DNA of 64,000 nt from assembly GCF_001620065.1 (NCBI RefSeq), contig NZ_LQGV01000003.1, forward strand, positions 124,001 to 188,000. The letters run 5' to 3'. This DNA is from Microbacterium sp. TNHR37B (lineage in GTDB: Bacteria > Actinomycetota > Actinomycetes > Actinomycetales > Microbacteriaceae). This document shows, piece after piece, positions 28,889 through 38,687 of this stretch (position 1 is its first letter; each line of letters starts with the position of its first letter). The notes below the pieces were generated by a model that was not told the origin of the DNA, searched no databases, and saw only the letters and a list, made by a program, of their open reading frames with translations. The position numbers and the translations under genes are program-made.

Positions 28889-31759
28889 GTGAGGCCGACT
28901 GTCCAGACGCCAGTCCTGCTTCGGGCAGATGAGTTGCCCCGAGACCCCGCGGACGTCGTCTATCTGACGAAGTACGTGAGCCGACTCGATTCGGGGATCG
29001 CCTTCACCGACACCTTCTATCTGGACGGATTGGCTCGTTCGGCACTGTCCACGCTCGTCATGGCCAACCGCGTGCCGGTCGACCTGGGCGAGCGACTTGT
29101 CACGACCTCCTCTTCTGACGCGGTGTACCGCCGTCAGAGGCCCCTCCTGCAGCTGAGCAACGGCTTGGGCTCCTTCCGCCATCACGCGCCGGGTGGTCCT
29201 CTCCCCGAGCACGAGGGGGCGCTGCGGGTCGTGGTGGTCCACGACGAGCCCGCCGCTTACGACCACTACGGGACCGACGTGTGGAATCGAGACAACGTCG
29301 TCCACCACCTCATGCCCGCCCATGACGCCTACATCTTCGTGTCGGAGAACTGCCGTGCGGCGTGGAACGCCTACCCCCACATCGCCGCCAAACCGCAGTT
29401 CTTCCTCCCCAATACGTGTGCGGAGGAACCCGACATCGCCACGCTGATGTCCTCGCGGGCCCGCGAGGACGTGTGCCGCGAGCTCGGATACCGAGACGAC
29501 GAGGTGAATCTCTGCGTCGTGGCCACCGTGCAGCCGCGCAAGGCACAGCGCACCGCGATCGAGGCGATCGCACGCCTGCGATCCGAGGACCCGGACCGGC
29601 GCTATCGCCTGCGCCTGTTCGGCCGCGCGACGCAGCCCGACTACCTCGCCGAGCTCCACACGCACGCCGCACAATGGGGCGTGGCCGATGCCGTCACCTT
29701 CGCGGGGCAGCTCCCCAAAGCCGAGGTGCTGGAGCACATCTACGCGTCGGACGCACTGGTGTGTCCCTCCGAGTCGGAGGCGATGCCGCTGGTCCTCCTG
29801 GAGGCGATGCAGCTGCAGACTCCGATCCTCACCACCCCCGTCGGCGGGATCCCGGAGATGGTCGACGACGCGTCCGCTCGACTGTTCGCGCCCGGCGACG
29901 TGGCGGCCCTCTCCGACGCTCTCCGGCGAACGGTCACCGAGCCCGCCGCGACGGCAGCGCGGGTGGCCGCCGCCGCGGAGCGCTACGGGGCGGAGTTCTC
30001 TCAGGCGCGTTTCCGGGAACGGTTCGACAGCGTCCTCCAGTCCCTCGTCCGGATCGCCGCGCACGGCGCGACGGGGGTGCCCGCGTTCACCGGCGGGGAT
30101 CCCGGCGCCCTCCTGGACGGGAAGGGAGGACGAGAGGCACGGATCGCCCTGGCCCTCGCCGACCCTGCCGCGTGGTCGCCGACCACGCGTTCCTCCGCCG
30201 CGGAGGGCGGCCTCGTGGCGGCACTCCGGGCGGCGGCTCCCGCCCTGCGGCTCGGATACCGTCCGATCGGCGTGGACGAATCGTCCGGAACCCTGCACCT
30301 CAGCCGGGCACCGGAGGCCCCCTCGATCCTCGCCCCCCGAGATGTCGCGGCGCTCCTCCACGGGGACGCACACGTGCAGGCCGTCGCCACCGATGTCGCG
30401 GCGCACGCGGCGCTCGAGCGGCGGACGCTCCTGCGGACGATTCGCGGCCTTCGCCGCACTGTCCGCAGGAAAGACGCCGTGTTGATCGGTGGCCGACTCC
30501 GCCGGGCACTCCGACGGGTACCGGGGCTCACCCGTGTCGCGCGGGGCTGGCGAGCCTGGCGGCGGGGTGCGCCGACGACGAGCCCGTCCACCGGCGCGGC
30601 GTCCGATGCGATCGTGTTCATCGTCAACAGTCCGACCCAGCTGGTGACGGGCCTGGCGCTCTGGGACCAGGTCTACTCCTCCCCCGACGCACCCCCGCTG
30701 ACCGCCCTCGTCTACTCGACCGGAGGTGCGTCCGACTTCGGCGCACGCGTGAAGGACCTCGCCGTCCGCACGGGCCGTTTCGCGCGGGTCGTCGATGTCA
30801 CCGACACCTACCGCCGGGTCTACGGCCGGGATCCGGGAACCGACGACCTCCGGCGCGCGCAGCGTGCCTTCCGGGCGCACCTCGCCCCGCTCCGAGCGAC
30901 CCGGGTGTTCATTCCCGCCTTCATGTCGGCGCGCGCGCAGAAACTGCTCTACGAGACCTTCGACGGCGCGTCGGTGCATCTGTTCGAAGACGGGCTCGGA
31001 TCGTACGTTCCCAAGCCCATCAAGATGGTCGACGACGGCCTGCGCGACCGGGTGCTCTCCGGCGACTGCGCCGAGGCGTTCCACATCCGCAGGATCGCGA
31101 CGGTCGACCTGCTGTGGGATGCTCTCCCGGCGCCGCCGCAGTACGGCGCGGACCTTCCCGGCGTCCGCTTCCCAGAGCTGCACGTGGGACGCTTTCGACC
31201 CGACTTCTCCGCCGTCGCCGCCGCCTGGGATGCCGTGCCACGCGCGTTCTCGCCGGACACCGTCCTGGTCACGACACAGAACTTCGCCGACCACTTGCGG
31301 CACGCGGGGCTGACCCGCGACGTCGAGCGCGAACTCAACGACGCCATGATCGCGCGCCTGGTCGACTCCGGCGCGCGCGTGGTCGTCCGGCCCCATCCCC
31401 GAGCGAGCGAGGACGTATGGAGCGGACGATGGTCGAGCGACCCACGGGTGGAGATCTGGCGTGAGCATCCGGGCGTTCCGGTCGAGGCGCTGCTGACGCC
31501 TTCGGCACTCCCGGGCGCGGTCGTCGGCGTGTCGAGTTCCTGCCTGTTCACCCTGGCCGGGCGATCCGACCTCGCCGTACGACGATTCGCCGACGCCGCC
31601 TACACGACGCTCGAACGGTTCTCGACTCCGGAGTATCGGGAGATGCTGGAGCTGGCTCGCACGGCCATCGAGCCGTGGTCATCGCCGGAGTCTCCGGCCG
31701 ACAGGCCGCAGCACCCGTCAGGGTTGGTCCAGGCAGCGCTGTCAGAATCGAGGCCATGA
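28889..31759 (+). CDS. GT4 glycosyltransferase fused to polysialyltransferase-like domain
   Basis: Protein of about 956 aa. The first part (about 1-400) is a GT4 glycosyltransferase with VVATVQPRKAQRTAIEAI, a donor-site SESEAMPLVLLEAM and GGIPEMVDD. A linker with basic RR-rich stretches (about 400-570) follows. The C-terminal part (about 575-930) begins IVFIVNSPTQLVTGLALWDQ and carries E700-D701-G702 in HLFEDGLGSYVP, RPHP with His836-Pro837, and a VSSSCLF segment. These are the D/E-D/E-G and HP motifs known from bacterial sialyl- and polysialyltransferases. GTG at 28889 is preferred because GGAGGG lies eight bases before it. It overlaps the LCP gene by ATGA. CMP-sugar use is inference. Confidence 0.75.
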   Translation: MRPTVQTPVLLRADELPRDPADVVYLTKYVSRLDSGIAFTDTFYLDGLARSALSTLVMANRVPVDLGERLVTTSSSDAVYRRQRPLLQLSNGLGSFRHHAPGGPLPEHEGALRVVVVHDEPAAYDHYGTDVWNRDNVVHHLMPAHDAYIFVSENCRAAWNAYPHIAAKPQFFLPNTCAEEPDIATLMSSRAREDVCRELGYRDDEVNLCVVATVQPRKAQRTAIEAIARLRSEDPDRRYRLRLFGRATQPDYLAELHTHAAQWGVADAVTFAGQLPKAEVLEHIYASDALVCPSESEAMPLVLLEAMQLQTPILTTPVGGIPEMVDDASARLFAPGDVAALSDALRRTVTEPAATAARVAAAAERYGAEFSQARFRERFDSVLQSLVRIAAHGATGVPAFTGGDPGALLDGKGGREARIALALADPAAWSPTTRSSAAEGGLVAALRAAAPALRLGYRPIGVDESSGTLHLSRAPEAPSILAPRDVAALLHGDAHVQAVATDVAAHAALERRTLLRTIRGLRRTVRRKDAVLIGGRLRRALRRVPGLTRVARGWRAWRRGAPTTSPSTGAASDAIVFIVNSPTQLVTGLALWDQVYSSPDAPPLTALVYSTGGASDFGARVKDLAVRTGRFARVVDVTDTYRRVYGRDPGTDDLRRAQRAFRAHLAPLRATRVFIPAFMSARAQKLLYETFDGASVHLFEDGLGSYVPKPIKMVDDGLRDRVLSGDCAEAFHIRRIATVDLLWDALPAPPQYGADLPGVRFPELHVGRFRPDFSAVAAAWDAVPRAFSPDTVLVTTQNFADHLRHAGLTRDVERELNDAMIARLVDSGARVVVRPHPRASEDVWSGRWSSDPRVEIWREHPGVPVEALLTPSALPGAVVGVSSSCLFTLAGRSDLAVRRFADAAYTTLERFSTPEYREMLELARTAIEPWSSPESPADRPQHPSGLVQAALSESRP

Positions 31760-32799
31760 CCACACCCCCCGACGCTCCCCGGACCGGAGCGACCACTGCC
31801 GTGCTCCCGGTCGTCGGCGGCGAGCCCGCCTCGACACCGAAGCCGAAGAAGAAGCGGGACAGGATCAAGGTCGCCTTCTTCAGCGTCCTTGCGGTGTTCG
31901 CCGTCGTCGTGGTCGTCGTCGGCCTCTTCGGATGGAATCTGTGGAGCTCTTTCGACAAGGCCGAGAAGATCCAGGACGCCTTCCCCACCGGCGAGCGCCC
32001 CGCGGCGGTGGCGGGGGCGCAGACGATCCTCCTCCTCGGATCGGACACGCGTGGCTCGAGCGACGAGGACGAGGTGTCCGGCCGCTCCGACACGATCATG
32101 GTGGTCAACGTCCCGGCCGACCACCAGAGCGTGTCGGTCATGTCGATCATGCGCGACAACTGGGTGGAGATCCCGGCACACGGCGAGGCCAAGATCAATG
32201 CCGCCATGGCCCTCGGCGGCGTGCCCCTCGTGGTGGAGACGGTGGAGAGGTTCATCGACGCGCGCATCGACCATGTCGCGATCGTCGACTTCGAGAGCTT
32301 CGCCGGCATGGCCGACGCCCTCGGAGGGGTCACCGTCGACAACCCGAAGGAGTTCACGGCGGTCTCGGGCGAGCACTTCGACGAGGGCAAGATCACCCTT
32401 CGCGGGGACGACGCCCTGGCCTTCGTCCGCGAGCGAAAGGCCTTCGCGACGGGCGACTACCAGCGTGCCGCCAACCAGCAGCGGTTCATGAAGGGTTTGC
32501 TCTCGGAAGTCCTGAGCGCCGACACGCTCCTCAACCCGTTCCGCATGAGCAGCCTCGTCGGAGAGGTCTCACCGTTCCTCTCCGTCGACGCGGGGGTGGA
32601 CCCGGGGTACCTTCTGTCCACGCTGTGGAATGCGCGTGACATCCGCTCGAGCGACGTTCACTTCTTCACCTCGCCGACGCTGGGCACGGGATGGCGGAGC
32701 GGGCAGTCGGTCGTGCTGCCGGACTGGGATCAGATCGACGTCGTGCGAAAGGCCCTCCGGGACGGCACGCTGTCCGAGTACGAGCCGCCGAAGCTCTGA
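31756..32799 (+). CDS. LytR-CpsA-Psr (LCP) family glycopolymer ligase
   Basis: Membrane-anchored enzyme (347 aa) that transfers undecaprenyl-linked wall polymers to peptidoglycan. A Pro/Lys-rich cytoplasmic tail precedes one membrane helix at about 38-60. The LCP domain has LLLGSDTRG, GRSDTIMVVN, SIMRDNWVEIP, KINAAMALGG and the arginine pair region FVRERKAFATGDYQRAANQQ, which includes residues that bind the polyprenyl pyrophosphate. ATG at 31756 overlaps the stop of the polysialyltransferase-like fusion gene, so the two are co-expressed. That overlap is the best hint that the fusion protein's product ends up attached to the wall. Confidence 0.92.
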   Translation: MTTPPDAPRTGATTAVLPVVGGEPASTPKPKKKRDRIKVAFFSVLAVFAVVVVVVGLFGWNLWSSFDKAEKIQDAFPTGERPAAVAGAQTILLLGSDTRGSSDEDEVSGRSDTIMVVNVPADHQSVSVMSIMRDNWVEIPAHGEAKINAAMALGGVPLVVETVERFIDARIDHVAIVDFESFAGMADALGGVTVDNPKEFTAVSGEHFDEGKITLRGDDALAFVRERKAFATGDYQRAANQQRFMKGLLSEVLSADTLLNPFRMSSLVGEVSPFLSVDAGVDPGYLLSTLWNARDIRSSDVHFFTSPTLGTGWRSGQSVVLPDWDQIDVVRKALRDGTLSEYEPPKL

Positions 32800-32845
32800 C
32801 CGGACGCTCACGCCCCCGGGGTCGGGGCGCGGCGGCGCAGACCCC

Positions 32846-32851
32846 TAGACT
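32846..32851 (+). promoter_or_regulatory. Possible -10 box for acyltransferase gene
   Basis: TAGACT, 34 bases before the GTG at 32886, without a recognisable -35. Confidence 0.3.
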
Positions 32852-32885
32852 TGCTCTGCCCGCTTCCCGACACCTTCCGAACACC

Positions 32886-34946
32886 GTGCACCCGAACTCC
32901 CCCGCTGAGACCACCCGCGCCCGTCGACCCGGCTACATCGCCGAGATCGAGGGTGTGCGCGGGCTCGCGCTCACCCTCGTCGTCCTGTTCCACCTCTTCG
33001 GGCAGGGACGCGTCTCCGGTGGCGTCGACGTCTTCCTCCTGATCTCGGGGTTCCTCCTGACCCGTTCGATGCTCAAGCGCACGGAACGCCCGGGGGAACG
33101 ATTCCTCACCGCGCACTTCGGGCGTGTGCTGTTGCGGCTGGTGCCGGCGGCGCTGGTCGTCCTGATCTTCACCGCCGTGATGACCCTCCTCATCGCTCCC
33201 ACGACGCGATGGGTGCAGACGGGGCGCGAGCTGATCGCATCGGCCCTGTATTACGAGAACTGGGAGCTCATCGGTTCGCAGCTCTCCTATGGCGCTGCGG
33301 GCCCGTCGACCAGCCCGCTCCAGCATTTCTGGTCGCTGTCGGTGCAGGGCCAGTTCTTTCTCGTCTGGCCGTTCCTGGTGCTCGCATTGGCAGTGCTGGC
33401 CCGTCGCCTCGGTGGCCGGCCCGCCACGTGGGTAGGGATCGTCACTGCCGTCGCAACGATCGCGTCGTTCGTCTATGCGATCGCGCTGACCGGCCTGGAC
33501 CAGCCGGTGGCCTACTTCAACTCGTTCACGCGCTTCTGGGAGATCGGCGTCGGCTGTCTGCTCGCCTTCGTCGCCGGACGACTGTCACTCCCGCAGGTCG
33601 CTCGCATCGTCCTCGGGTGGACCGGGCTCGCGTTGATCGTCACCAGTGGTTTCTTCATCGACGGAGCACACCTCTTCCCCGGTGTCTGGACTCTGTGGCC
33701 CATCATCGGGGTCAGCCTCGTCATCCTCAGTTCGGGAGAGCCGACCCGCGTCGGTCCCGACCGCATGCTCGAGTGGGCGCCGCTGCGCTTCTTCGCCCGG
33801 ATCTCATACCCGCTCTACCTCTGGCACTGGCCGATCCTGATCGCCTACCTCGAGTACCGCGACCAGTCGCGCGTGGGTGTCCTGGGCGCTGTCGTGGTCT
33901 TGACGATCTCGGTCACCCTGGCGTGGGCGACCCAGAAGTTCATCGCCGAGCCGGCACTCCGCCTGCGTGTGTCCTGGCGACCCCGCGCGACGCTCCTCGC
34001 TCCCGCGGCGGCGTTGCTGTCCGTCGTGCTCGTGGTGGGAGCGGGGGTGTTCACTCTCGAACGCGCCCGTGAGGCGGAGCTCGCCACGGCGGCGGCCCCC
34101 TCCTCGGACCATCCCGGCGCTCGTGCACTGACGGAGACCCCGCCGCCCACCTGGGACGCCGACACGCCCTTCCGCCCGAGCGTCGATGCCGCGTTCGACG
34201 ACCTGCCCGATCTCTACGAGCGCGGTTGCGTGCAGAAATGGCGCAGCGAACCGGGCATGGACGAGGTGCTCACCTGCGAAGACGATTCCGTGAGCTCGCC
34301 TCGTCGGACGATCGTCATGTCGGGCGGATCGCACGTGCTGCACTGGTACCCCGCGCTGAAGGCGGTGGCCGAGGCGCGGGGGTGGAGCCTCGTCGTCGTC
34401 GACAAGGACGGCTGCCGCCTCACGACGCGCGCCGGCGGGAAGGATGGACTGTCGGAGTCCTGCCACTCCTGGAACGACAAGGCGATCCCCTATCTCATCG
34501 ACCTGCATCCCGACGCGGTGTTCACGGTGGCGACCAAGACCCCCGAGGTGGAAGGCGACGTGGAGATCTCCTACCCGGGCCAGGTGGACGCGTGGGCGCG
34601 TCTGGCCGAGGGCGGGGTCCCGGTCATCGCCATCCGCGACACTCCACGCTTCCTCGGCGATGTGCCCGAGTGCGTCGAAGAGAACGCCGCCGATCCGGCA
34701 TCGTGCGGGCGCGATCGCAGCGACGTGTTCCTCCCCACCTCGCCGGTGCGGGACGAGCCCGGCCTGTCGGACGAGGTCACTCTGCTGGACCTGACGGACG
34801 CCTTCTGCACGCAGACGCGATGCGATCCGATCGTCGGCAATGTGCTCGCCTATCGCGACCAGGACCACATGACCGCGACCTACTCGGCCACGCTGGCCAC
34901 CGCGCTCGACGCCGCCCTGCGCGAAGCGGCGCCGTGGTTGGACTGA
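32886..34946 (+). CDS. OatA-like acyltransferase (acyltransferase 3 plus SGNH domain)
   Basis: Protein of 686 aa that probably O-acylates an envelope glycan. The acyltransferase-3 part (about 15-390) starts EIEGVRGLALTLVVLFHLF with the conserved His, has LQHFWSLSVQGQFFLVWPF and about ten helices. A periplasmic-type SGNH-like domain (about 440-686) carries SGGSH (Ser482-His483) and the DxxH dyad D658-Q-D-H661. Compared with the second acyltransferase here, GDSH has become GGSH, so the Asp next to the nucleophile is lost. The GTG start is supported by homology beginning there. Substrate unknown; the cluster's polymer or peptidoglycan. Confidence 0.85.
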   Translation: MHPNSPAETTRARRPGYIAEIEGVRGLALTLVVLFHLFGQGRVSGGVDVFLLISGFLLTRSMLKRTERPGERFLTAHFGRVLLRLVPAALVVLIFTAVMTLLIAPTTRWVQTGRELIASALYYENWELIGSQLSYGAAGPSTSPLQHFWSLSVQGQFFLVWPFLVLALAVLARRLGGRPATWVGIVTAVATIASFVYAIALTGLDQPVAYFNSFTRFWEIGVGCLLAFVAGRLSLPQVARIVLGWTGLALIVTSGFFIDGAHLFPGVWTLWPIIGVSLVILSSGEPTRVGPDRMLEWAPLRFFARISYPLYLWHWPILIAYLEYRDQSRVGVLGAVVVLTISVTLAWATQKFIAEPALRLRVSWRPRATLLAPAAALLSVVLVVGAGVFTLERAREAELATAAAPSSDHPGARALTETPPPTWDADTPFRPSVDAAFDDLPDLYERGCVQKWRSEPGMDEVLTCEDDSVSSPRRTIVMSGGSHVLHWYPALKAVAEARGWSLVVVDKDGCRLTTRAGGKDGLSESCHSWNDKAIPYLIDLHPDAVFTVATKTPEVEGDVEISYPGQVDAWARLAEGGVPVIAIRDTPRFLGDVPECVEENAADPASCGRDRSDVFLPTSPVRDEPGLSDEVTLLDLTDAFCTQTRCDPIVGNVLAYRDQDHMTATYSATLATALDAALREAAPWLD

Positions 34947-35073
34947 CGGGCCGACCGGGACACCGCTAACGGCCGCTCGCGGTCACGTGAAGAAGCGGGT
35001 CCCCCGGACGGTGCCCTGCGGAACGGTCAGCGGACGACGCCACCCGGAGTCGATGCCGCCGCGGACGGCCTCC

Positions 35074-35079
35074 TATCAT
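35074..35079 (+). promoter_or_regulatory. Possible -10 box for the GT2-TagF gene
   Basis: TATCAT at 35074-35079, about 65 bases before the ATG, with no good -35. The 198-base gap before the gene holds nothing else recognisable. Confidence 0.3.
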
Positions 35080-35144
35080 GGGGTGGGCTGCGCGCTTTCC
35101 GGAGGCGACGGCTGCCCCCGGCTTGAGGAACGGATCGAAGAGGC

Positions 35145-38100
35145 ATGGATAGACGCACGGTGACGCGAGTCGTCGCAGACCGACTCCCGCAGGGAATGCG
35201 TCACCGCCTGCGGAACCTGCGCGCGGGTCGCACTCCGGAGGGATACGTTCGCGGGTTGCTGTCCATCGTCGTCCCGGCCTACAACGTCGAGCGCTACATC
35301 GAAGAGTGCTTGCAGTCTCTTCTCGACCAGACCTACCGGCGGATCGAGATCATCGTCGTCGACGACGGCGCGATCGACGGCACCCGCGCCGTCGCGGCGA
35401 GAGTGCGGGCGCGCGATCGACGCATCCGGATCGTCAGCCAGCCCAACGGCGGCCTGTCGGCAGCCCGCAACACGGGTATCCGTTACGCGACGGGTGAGTA
35501 TCTGTGGTTCGTCGACTCCGACGACACCGTGGAGCCGCACGCCGCCATGACATTCCTCCGGTCCCTCCAGAAGACGGGTTCGGATTTCGCCGTCGCGCAG
35601 TACCGCCGTTTCACCGGTCTGCGGACGTGGCCGGCGGGCCCGTGGATCCAAGACGCGCACCGCGTCCGCCGCACCCGGATCTCGGCGACCGACTTCCCCG
35701 AGATCCTCGTCAATGCGGTCGCCTGGAGCAAGGTCTACCGTCGATCGTTCTGGGATCGCATGGGGACGACGTTCCCCGTGGGCGCCCTGTACGAGGATCA
35801 GCCGGTCTCCGCAGTCGCGTACGCGGTGGCACGCTCCGTGGACGTCCTGCCCGACGTCCTCATCAACTGGCGCGACCGCGAAGACGCGTCGTCGATCTCC
35901 CAGCAGACCCGCTCGGTGGGCGACGTGACCGGACGGATGCACGCTGCGATCCGCAGCGTGGAACTGCTCCGCGACCACTCCTCCGCCCTCGCCGAGACGC
36001 GGACCTGTCAGTTGCTGTCCAACGACATCCAGCACTCGAGGAAACAGCTGCCACACACCTCGGACGACTTCTGGGACGCGCTGACCGCGGGAGTCCGAGC
36101 GCTCGTGGCCGAGCTCGAGGACAGCGGGTGGGCTCGGATCCTGCCCCACCAGGCGTCCCTCGTCTGGCTGATCGCCGAGGGACGTCGCGACGACGCGTTG
36201 CGCTATCTCGCCGCCGACGGCCTGGACGCAGGACGCTGGCCGACGGAGATCGACGCGGACGTGGCAACCCTGCGCGTCGCCCTCTCGGACGAGATCGACT
36301 ATCCGCGGGCCGTGGTGACGATGCCCCCTGAGTGCTTCACGCCGAAGATCGCCCTGCGGGGGGTCACGTGGATCGATGACGACACGCTCCAACTCGATGG
36401 CTGGGGCTTTGTGACGGGAATCGATTCCGTCGAGGTGCCGACGACGGCCGAGGTCGAGCTCGTCGGGCCCGGCGATGTCCGGATTCCGCTGACGACAGTG
36501 CGCCGTGAGGACGCGCGGATCGATCTGGTGGCCCACCACAAGGTCAACGACTACTCGGCAGGAGCATGGCGGGCCACCGTCACTCGGCCCCACCTGGTAG
36601 CCACGGGGCTCGAGCGCGCCGACTTCTTCCTGTGGGTCACCCTGCGCAACGCCATCGGCACCTGGCGGCTGCAGGTGCGCGACGTGAACCTGTGGGGCTC
36701 CACCGCACTGGTGCGTCCGCGCTTCGACGCCGAAGGCCGAAGGATCGCCGTGATCCTCTCCGATCCGAACCGGCTGCACCTCCAACTCCGCAGGCTTCCC
36801 GAGCGCGCGGTCTCGGTGGACACGCACGACGAACAGATCGACGTCGTCGTGGAGTCCACCGCCCCGATGACCTTCGTCGAAGCTCGCGTGACGGGGAATG
36901 CGTCGAGCGAACCGGTGGCCTTCCCCGTCGAATCCTCGGGCGCAGGGCGGTGGGCCTTCTCGATCGACCCCGCCGCGCTGGTCGGTCCCCGCGACACCTC
37001 CTGGGGGCTCCGCCTGATCGACGCCGACGGCGTCGCTCACGAGATCTCCTGGGCCGCACCCGAGACGGACTGGCCGACGGTCGTGCCGGCATCGCTCGTG
37101 TCGGCGACCCAGACCGTTTACGGCAACCTCGCCCTGGCACGCATCACCCGTCGGATGACGATCGAGTCGATCCAGGTCGACGAGGGAACACTCCGGATGG
37201 GCGGGCGGCTTCTGTCCGGCCGGGGCGCCCCGTTCGTGGAGATGCGCGATCACCGGACTCAGGTGCGGGCGGATGTGGAATGGGACGGCGATCGGTGGAC
37301 GGCGCGGATCCCTCTCCGCGCGGAACGCTGGGGCCGCACCCCGGCTCCTCTCCCCTCGGGTCGTTATCGCCTCCTGGCGGTGGACGAGACGACCGAGCAG
37401 GACTTCTTCCTCTCCGAGGCATTCGTCGCGACGACGCCCCACGAGACGCTCATCCCCGGCGAGCTCACGGCACGCGTCGAGGTGAACCCGAAGCAGTCGT
37501 GTCCCGAGATCATCCTCAGCGCGCCGCTGACGCGGGAAGAGACCGGTACCCGTCGTCAGTTCGCCCTTCAGCGGCAGCAAGCCGCCACGGGGCGCCCGCT
37601 TCGCGATGCGGTTCTCTTCCGTTCCTTCTATGGCGAGAACACGTCGTGCAGCAACGCGGGCGTGCACCGTGAGCTCGTCGAGCGGGACTACGGTCTTGAT
37701 CTGGTGTGGTCGGTGAAGGATCGCTCCGTCCCCGTGCCCGCCGGCGGGCGCGGGGTCGTGGTGGGCACTGCGGAGTGGTTCGACCTGCTCGCCACCGCGC
37801 GGTACCTGTTCGACAACGTCCACCAGCCCGACTTCTTCCACAAGCACGACGGGCAGGTGTTCGTCCAGACGCTCCACGGCTACCCCTTCAAGACCGCCGG
37901 ACTGCGCTATTGGGAGCAGGCGGGATACTCCGAGAGCCGGATCGCATCGTTCCTCGCCCGGCATGAGCAGTGGGACTACCTGCTCTCTCCCGCGGCCTAC
38001 GCCACCCCCCTCCTCGAGCGCGACTTCCGTTCCACGACGGCGACCACGCTGGAGATCGGATATCCCCGCAACGACGTCTTCTTCGACCCCAACGCGCAGG

Positions 38101-38687
38101 AGTTGCGAGAGCGCACGCGGGCGGTACTGGGCATCCGGCCCGGGCAGAAGGCGATCCTCTACGCCCCGACCTACCGGGACAACCTCGCGACGAGCGAGTT
38201 CGAGGCGAAACCGGTCGACTGGCTCGCTCCGCGCGATGTGGTGGAGCGGCTCGGGGACGACCACGTCGTCCTCATGCGCGGCCACGCGATGAACGCCCGC
38301 ACGACCTCGCGCGCGCAGGCGGCACCGGGGGTCATCGACGTCACCGACTACCCCGAGATCACGGAGCTGTGCCTCGCCTCCGACGCCGCGATCCTGGACT
38401 ACTCGTCGCTGCGGTTCGACTACGCGTTGACCGGCAACCCGATGGTGTTCTTCGTCCCCGACCTCGACGTCTACCGCGACGACGCGCGGGGCTGGATGCT
38501 GCCCTACGAGGAGACCGCGCCCGGCCCGATCGCCCGGACGGTCGAGGAGTGCCTCGCCGCACTGGCCGACCTCGACCTGCTGCAGCGCAACACGCGCCCG
38601 GCGGTGGACGCCTTCCGGGCACGGTTCATGGAGCGCGAAGACGGCCACGCCTCGGCCCGCCTGGTCGACGCGGTCTTCGAACGATGA
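35145..38687 (+). CDS. Multidomain GT2 - beta region - TagF-type transferase
   Basis: Very large protein, 1180 aa. The GT2 domain (about 38-330) has VVPAYNVERY, VVDDGAIDG (Asp73-Asp74), NGGLSAARNTG and the metal site WFVDSDD (121-127). A long middle region (about 390-800) has no recognised motif and looks beta-rich, with repeated short modules. The C-terminal TagF-type domain (about 805-1180) has LFRSFYGENTSCSN, the TLHGYPFKTAG substrate motif (His911), YAPTYRDN, MRGHAMN and LDYSSLRFD (Asp1085). Likely couples sugar addition to polyol-phosphate addition in one polymer, as in bifunctional teichoic acid polymerases; inferred. Overlaps the next gene by ATGA. Confidence 0.83.
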   Translation: MDRRTVTRVVADRLPQGMRHRLRNLRAGRTPEGYVRGLLSIVVPAYNVERYIEECLQSLLDQTYRRIEIIVVDDGAIDGTRAVAARVRARDRRIRIVSQPNGGLSAARNTGIRYATGEYLWFVDSDDTVEPHAAMTFLRSLQKTGSDFAVAQYRRFTGLRTWPAGPWIQDAHRVRRTRISATDFPEILVNAVAWSKVYRRSFWDRMGTTFPVGALYEDQPVSAVAYAVARSVDVLPDVLINWRDREDASSISQQTRSVGDVTGRMHAAIRSVELLRDHSSALAETRTCQLLSNDIQHSRKQLPHTSDDFWDALTAGVRALVAELEDSGWARILPHQASLVWLIAEGRRDDALRYLAADGLDAGRWPTEIDADVATLRVALSDEIDYPRAVVTMPPECFTPKIALRGVTWIDDDTLQLDGWGFVTGIDSVEVPTTAEVELVGPGDVRIPLTTVRREDARIDLVAHHKVNDYSAGAWRATVTRPHLVATGLERADFFLWVTLRNAIGTWRLQVRDVNLWGSTALVRPRFDAEGRRIAVILSDPNRLHLQLRRLPERAVSVDTHDEQIDVVVESTAPMTFVEARVTGNASSEPVAFPVESSGAGRWAFSIDPAALVGPRDTSWGLRLIDADGVAHEISWAAPETDWPTVVPASLVSATQTVYGNLALARITRRMTIESIQVDEGTLRMGGRLLSGRGAPFVEMRDHRTQVRADVEWDGDRWTARIPLRAERWGRTPAPLPSGRYRLLAVDETTEQDFFLSEAFVATTPHETLIPGELTARVEVNPKQSCPEIILSAPLTREETGTRRQFALQRQQAATGRPLRDAVLFRSFYGENTSCSNAGVHRELVERDYGLDLVWSVKDRSVPVPAGGRGVVVGTAEWFDLLATARYLFDNVHQPDFFHKHDGQVFVQTLHGYPFKTAGLRYWEQAGYSESRIASFLARHEQWDYLLSPAAYATPLLERDFRSTTATTLEIGYPRNDVFFDPNAQELRERTRAVLGIRPGQKAILYAPTYRDNLATSEFEAKPVDWLAPRDVVERLGDDHVVLMRGHAMNARTTSRAQAAPGVIDVTDYPEITELCLASDAAILDYSSLRFDYALTGNPMVFFVPDLDVYRDDARGWMLPYEETAPGPIARTVEECLAALADLDLLQRNTRPAVDAFRARFMEREDGHASARLVDAVFER

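Noticed and set aside
32800..32845. Terminator between the LCP and acyltransferase genes
   Set aside because: Only a short GC-rich stem with an untidy loop and no T-run; could be chance.
35076..38648. Minus-strand open frame of 1190 codons opposite the GT2-TagF gene
   Set aside because: Low-complexity Arg/Gly/Asp/Val-rich translation with no motifs; it mirrors a motif-rich plus-strand gene. Long antisense frames are common in GC-rich genomes.
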